Translations under genes and position numbers: made by a program
Notes under the pieces: generated by a model
What the model saw: only the letters and a program-made list of their open reading frames with translations
Databases searched by the model: none
What the model was told of the DNA's origin: nothing
Assembly (NCBI GenBank): GCA_002085385.1
Contig: NATO01000026.1
Location: 1 to 19,038, forward strand
Reading direction: 5' to 3'
DNA from: a candidate division Zixibacteria bacterium 4484_93
GTDB lineage: Bacteria; UBP14; UBA6098; 4484-93
Length of the DNA stretch: 19,038 nucleotides
Part shown: positions 15,481 to 19,038 of the stretch, one piece after another
How positions within the stretch are numbered: position 1 is the stretch's first letter
Layout of the letters: every line of letters starts with the position of its first letter

Positions 15481-15846
15481 CTATGGAGAATAATAGCCGA
15501 CAAACCTCTCATTGCCACAAACCAGAATAACCTTGACCCTCTTTCCTGTCTCACGGTATATTCTTCTGGAGAGCTCGCCGGCAAAATCCACAGGTGAGCC
15601 GATAAATTCCTCGCCCTTGACCTCAACATAGGCTGGAAATCGATTCTCCACCTTAAACCCCTGTTTTTCGAGCTCCTTAACGAGTTTGTCTATCGATACC
15701 TCCGGTGGAACCGATACCCCCTCCTCCTCAAAGATACGGCTCTTATGATGAGTATCCTGCTCAGAAACAGGAAAAACAAGGAGAAAAACCATAAACAAGA
15801 GGAGAAAATATAACCAGTTTATCCCGTTCTTCCTTTCGCTTTTCAT
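15481..15846 (-). CDS. Small membrane-anchored protein of unknown function
   Basis: I do not recognise this 121-residue protein. It has a basic start (MKSERKNG), one hydrophobic helix at about 11-27, then a soluble domain of some 90 residues. Within that, VSIDKLVKELEKQGFKVENR looks like a helix followed by a strand, and RVKVILVCGNERFVGYY like a terminal beta hairpin, so a small alpha/beta fold is likely. The orientation suggests that the domain is outside the cytoplasm, by the signal-anchor pattern. Its ATG overlaps the stop of the upstream lipoprotein gene as ATGA, so the two are translationally coupled and may act together at the envelope. It ends 3 bases from the stop of the convergent vWA gene. 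Confidence 0.7.
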   Translation of the reverse strand: MKSERKNGINWLYFLLLFMVFLLVFPVSEQDTHHKSRIFEEEGVSVPPEVSIDKLVKELEKQGFKVENRFPAYVEVKGEEFIGSPVDFAGELSRRIYRETGKRVKVILVCGNERFVGYYSP

Positions 15847-16622
15847 TTTAAGAGAAACCTCTCAACATCCTCAGGGATGTCCATTTCAAATAGCTTTTTG
15901 TTCATTCCTCTATTTATTTTAACATTTTTGAACTCCATTGTCAACATATCACCGTTGGCAACATTTATCATTGTCACCTTTTTGGGCAGAAAAAGCCCGT
16001 TATCCTCAATCATCCCTTCATATCCGATGTCGACAAGTGATGTGAGGGAATCGTTATAAAGCTGAACAGAAGCAGGAATACCTGTCTCGGAGAATGTGTA
16101 GTTGAAGGCATCTCCATTTCTGCGTCCTTTTATTGTGTAGGTCTCCCCTACCACCTCGAGCGATTCCACCGTGTCGAGCTTATCAAAGGCAAATAGCTTC
16201 CCCAGAGAAGCAAAGAGAATATCTCTGAGATTCATATGAACACCGGTTATCGGGTTCAGGCGGACAGAATCGTAGAATTCATAATATACCCTGTTGTTCT
16301 CCGGGTCATACACCACAAGGCTCTCAGGGAAGCAGACAAGCTCGCCCGAGACAAGCCCGAAGAACTGATTGAGTTCTGCCTTGAAATGGAGGGTATCAGA
16401 GAAGATACGCACACGGAACTGCTTTCTGTAATGGTTTGACGGGCTGGAAAGAGTAACCGAAGCATCTGCTTCTACATCCTTTATCGAATCCTCTCTGGCA
16501 TAAACCTTTTCGAGGATATCCGCTACATTCTCTGTCGGGACAAATAGCTTCGGTGGAGGAGAAGGCGGTTTTGCACAACCAAAAGCAAGAAATACAAGAA
16601 AAATCGGGAAAATCCGCTTCAT
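15843..16622 (-). CDS. DUF4292-like outer-envelope lipoprotein
   Basis: From the ATG at 16622 the 259-residue protein begins MKRIFPIFLVFLAFGC, a lipoprotein signal peptide with lipobox AFGC and lipidated Cys16, followed by a proline-rich linker (KPPSPPPK). An in-frame start at 16667 would place 15 extra residues before the signal and is rejected; GGAGG at 16631-16627 precedes the ATG by 4 bases. The mature part is rich in beta strands, with repeated patterns such as FRVRIFSDTLHFKAEL, SLVVYDPENNRVYYEFYDS and NGLFLPKKVTMINV. This resembles DUF4292, a family related in fold to LolA/LolB carriers that bind lipoprotein acyl chains; that relation is remembered, not tested. The start overlaps the helicase-nuclease stop as ATGA. 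Confidence 0.75.
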   Translation of the reverse strand: MKRIFPIFLVFLAFGCAKPPSPPPKLFVPTENVADILEKVYAREDSIKDVEADASVTLSSPSNHYRKQFRVRIFSDTLHFKAELNQFFGLVSGELVCFPESLVVYDPENNRVYYEFYDSVRLNPITGVHMNLRDILFASLGKLFAFDKLDTVESLEVVGETYTIKGRRNGDAFNYTFSETGIPASVQLYNDSLTSLVDIGYEGMIEDNGLFLPKKVTMINVANGDMLTMEFKNVKINRGMNKKLFEMDIPEDVERFLLK

Positions 16623-19038
16623 TTTTCCTCCATATCGCAAAACATTCTGTAGCCACAGGTCCTGCATTTGTATGGGTCAGCCTTTCTCTCGAACCTGCGA
16701 GCCCTTATCTTCTCAAGAAAGTCTGATACAGCATCCCTAACAACCGATTTCCAGTTCTCCTCAGGCGAAAGCGCCTCAACCTTCACACCATCCCCCTTCA
16801 GATACCAGAAAGAGACCCGCGAAACCCTCCTGTTAAATAGAGAGCCAGCAGCAACGGCATACATCATAAGCTGAAGATTGGCATCTTCCTTCGACCTTCT
16901 ATCACCCGGAGGCTTGCCCGTCTTGTAGTCTATAATCTCTATTTCAGCCGTATCTAAAGCATCCACCCTGTCCATCCTGCCGGTGACAACAACCCCACCC
17001 ACAGGAACCCTAAAACGCTTTTCCACACAGAGAGGAGATGTGGGTTCCTTGCTCCAATACTTGTAAAAATTGTCAAGCATCTGCTCACCTGTATCCATAA
17101 GCTTCTGGCGGGCATAACTATCAAATACCGAAATTTCTCTCGACCTGTTTCTAAAGACATCAAGGAGAGTATCCAGACTTCTGTCTCCGCCCGACTCAAC
17201 ATTCCGCAAAAAGTCCGCAAGCACGCTGTGGACGAGCGTCCCGAGAAGAAGGGAATAAGATTTCCCATCTGTCGGGATATGGAGTATCGCAGAGTATAAA
17301 AACTTCCTCGGGCAGAAGCGATAACTGCTTATATCGGAAAAACTTACCTCATCCATAAAATATGAGAGTTCCGATGCAGGGACAAACTCCTCGACCGCAG
17401 GCTTTTCAAGGGAAAACAGGAACTCATCCTTGAATATAGAGGAAAACTCATCGAGCAATCTATTCTTATCGGATGAAGCCTTGAGCATCTCGGAGCAGAG
17501 GGTGAGAAAATGTTCCTTCAGATCAGCCCCAGCGTCGAGAGCGAGCATCAACGAGTTGAAGGGCTTTACACCACAAGACCCCTTTTCCTTCAAAAACTTC
17601 ACAGCAGAACAAGGGACATTCTCCCTCGTCAGCTGTTTCTGCTCAACAGAGCCTTCTGCCTCAAGCATCTCCTTAACAAACGGGCTCAAATCTACCCTAC
17701 CCCGACGAACTGTGGATACAACAAGATGCTTCCTTGCCCTCGTCATTGCAACAAAGAAAAGCCGTCTCTCCTCCGCCATCCTCTCCTGCTCATCCTTGGG
17801 CTCACCGAGAACAAGCAACTCAAGCAACTCGCTTATCCCTTTCCCCCTCCTGCTCTGAGGGAATTTGCCCTTTGTTGCCTGAACGATGAAGACATTGTCA
17901 AACTCCTTCCCCTTTGCCTGATGAACGGTCATAACACGAACACCAGTCGCTTCACCTGGGATAGGAATCTGCCCACCCAACTCAACGAAACGGTTGACGC
18001 GGTCAACAAAATCGATATAGCTCATTTCAGGATAGAAATCCACAAGCCTGAAAAGAAACCGCAGAAATTCACCGGTTCCCGCAATAATCCTCTCGTCGGA
18101 GCGAAGAACAAGCAGCCGAAGATAGAAAAGCTTGGCAAGGATTAACCTGATTATTTCCTTGAGAGGCTTACCAGAATCGACGGAGTCGCGAACGACAGTC
18201 AAATTCTCCCTTAACCAGATAAGCTTCTCCCTCACCGGGTCAGGAAAAGAAGAGAGCCTCTCATCATCGAACAAGGAGAATATGTCATCCTCGGGAGATG
18301 TCCTCCCAACAAACTCGGTTATCCAATGGGTAGTGAGAACAACATTGGGGAAATAAAGAAGGCGAACAAGGTTGCCAAAATCCTTCGGATACGCAAAGAG
18401 GTTCAACAGAGCAACGAGGTCTCTGCCCTCACGGGTGAGAAGGAAATTCTCCTCTATGGAGTACGGTATGCCCAGAATAGCCAACTTTTTAACAAGAAGC
18501 TCATAATGCCTCCTCGCCCTCGCCAAAACCGCTATCTCATTCCCTGGGACTTCAGATTCTAAAAGCGACTTTATCCTGCTGGCAACAGCATCCGCCTCCG
18601 TATCGTAGTCAGGAAAAACAAGAACCTTTACCTTCTCTCCCGATGGGTTATTCGTTCTCAATAGCTTGAAATCGGCATCAACCGTGTGATTATTCCTTAT
18701 AACGGAATTTGCACTATCGAGTATCTGCGGAGTCGAGCGACGATTGAGTGTCAGTTCGAGGAGCTTGCTATCCGGAAAAATCTCACGAAATATCGAGAAA
18801 CTTCTTGTGCTTGCACCACGGAAACCGTATATTGCCTGGTCATCATCACCGATAGCAGAAACAACCGCCCCACCTCCAGCAAGCATTTTGGTTAGCTCTA
18901 TCTGAAAACGGTTGACATCCTGAAACTCATCAACAAGGATGTAATCATAAGCTCTCTGATACTCCTTCAATACCTCTGGATGTGAGCGGAAGAGATTGTA
19001 TGTCATAATCTCCAGGTCACCGAAGTCCAGCAGTCCCA
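16619..19038 (-). CDS. UvrD/Rep-type helicase fused to an Fe-S PD-(D/E)XK nuclease, 5' end missing
   Basis: The frame is open at the right edge, so the N-terminus with Walker A (motif I) lies outside; 805 residues are visible. Superfamily 1A motifs in order: II DYILVDEFQD, III SAIGDDDQAIYGFRG, IV LTLNRRSTPQIL, V VRVMTVHQAKGKEFDNVF and VI RRLFFVAMTRARKHL. The last 245 residues form a RecB-type nuclease: GTLVHSVL, GRMDRVD, IIDYKTGK and LQLMMYA, which supply the His, Asp, Asp-x-Lys and Gln of the active site. One cysteine before it (FCPRKF) and three at the C-terminus (CRTCGYRMFC) make the four-Cys iron-sulfur set known from AddB and Cas4. This fits a DNA double-strand-break end-processing enzyme of the AddAB/AdnAB kind; its partner subunit, if any, is not in the window. 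Confidence 0.93.
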   Translation of the reverse strand, partial: GLLDFGDLEIMTYNLFRSHPEVLKEYQRAYDYILVDEFQDVNRFQIELTKMLAGGGAVVSAIGDDDQAIYGFRGASTRSFSIFREIFPDSKLLELTLNRRSTPQILDSANSVIRNNHTVDADFKLLRTNNPSGEKVKVLVFPDYDTEADAVASRIKSLLESEVPGNEIAVLARARRHYELLVKKLAILGIPYSIEENFLLTREGRDLVALLNLFAYPKDFGNLVRLLYFPNVVLTTHWITEFVGRTSPEDDIFSLFDDERLSSFPDPVREKLIWLRENLTVVRDSVDSGKPLKEIIRLILAKLFYLRLLVLRSDERIIAGTGEFLRFLFRLVDFYPEMSYIDFVDRVNRFVELGGQIPIPGEATGVRVMTVHQAKGKEFDNVFIVQATKGKFPQSRRGKGISELLELLVLGEPKDEQERMAEERRLFFVAMTRARKHLVVSTVRRGRVDLSPFVKEMLEAEGSVEQKQLTRENVPCSAVKFLKEKGSCGVKPFNSLMLALDAGADLKEHFLTLCSEMLKASSDKNRLLDEFSSIFKDEFLFSLEKPAVEEFVPASELSYFMDEVSFSDISSYRFCPRKFLYSAILHIPTDGKSYSLLLGTLVHSVLADFLRNVESGGDRSLDTLLDVFRNRSREISVFDSYARQKLMDTGEQMLDNFYKYWSKEPTSPLCVEKRFRVPVGGVVVTGRMDRVDALDTAEIEIIDYKTGKPPGDRRSKEDANLQLMMYAVAAGSLFNRRVSRVSFWYLKGDGVKVEALSPEENWKSVVRDAVSDFLEKIRARRFERKADPYKCRTCGYRMFCDMEEK

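Noticed and set aside
16623..16667. Longer start for the DUF4292-like lipoprotein
   Set aside because: It would put 15 residues before the signal peptide; the ATG at 16622 has a Shine-Dalgarno site and gives a standard lipoprotein signal.
17430..18145. Plus-strand open frames (142 and 211 residues) inside the helicase-nuclease gene
   Set aside because: They are antisense to conserved helicase motifs V and VI and their translations look like random Ser/Leu/Pro-rich shadows.

Overview
This 19 kb window is bacterial chromosome packed almost without gaps: 16 protein genes, no RNA gene, insertion sequence, CRISPR array or repeat that I can see, and no gene-free stretch longer than about 120 bases. 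The genes are ordinary vertical housekeeping and envelope genes. Frequent AGA/AGG arginine and ATA isoleucine codons, TTG and GTG starts, a YajC-like segment, a DUF4292-type lipoprotein and a DUF116 protein would fit an uncultured diderm lineage, perhaps near the FCB group or candidate phyla such as WOR-3. The phylum is a guess from gene content; a marker-gene tree would settle it.

Region 1 (1-11461, + strand) is one long run of twelve genes: purC (3' end only), acpP, fabF, rnc, an acyl-CoA dehydrogenase, a GAF-GAF-GAF-GGDEF diguanylate cyclase, uppS, lgt, comF, a peptide deformylase with a YajC-like membrane anchor, fmt, a DUF116 protein and a CapA-type metallophosphatase. After purC nearly all junctions are overlapping stop/start codons or gaps of 0-1 base, so this is probably one translationally coupled transcript. 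It joins purine and fatty-acid synthesis, RNA processing, undecaprenyl-PP synthesis, lipoprotein acylation, and the formylation/deformylation pair of protein synthesis. A short hairpin plus T-run at its end overlaps the capA stop codon.

Region 2 (11445-13219, - strand) is a two-gene operon, a DUF4013-type membrane protein followed by rlmN. Its 3' end overlaps the 3' end of capA. It starts from a good sigma70-like promoter in the only real intergenic region (13220-13341). A second, divergent promoter there drives region 3, a single membrane-anchored vWA/glutamine-amidotransferase-like protein (13342-15477, + strand), whose mRNA may be leaderless.

Region 4 (15481-19038, - strand) is an operon of a UvrD-type helicase fused to an Fe-S PD-(D/E)XK nuclease (its N-terminus lies beyond the right edge), a DUF4292-like lipoprotein and a small unrecognised membrane-anchored protein, coupled by ATGA overlaps.

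The most unusual item is the deformylase at 8193-8807. It opens with what looks like the N-terminal membrane segment of the Sec accessory protein YajC, running directly into a complete deformylase domain. Other points worth a look are the 83-base out-of-frame overlap encoding the CapA signal peptide, the divergent Lgt, and the possible leaderless start of the vWA gene.
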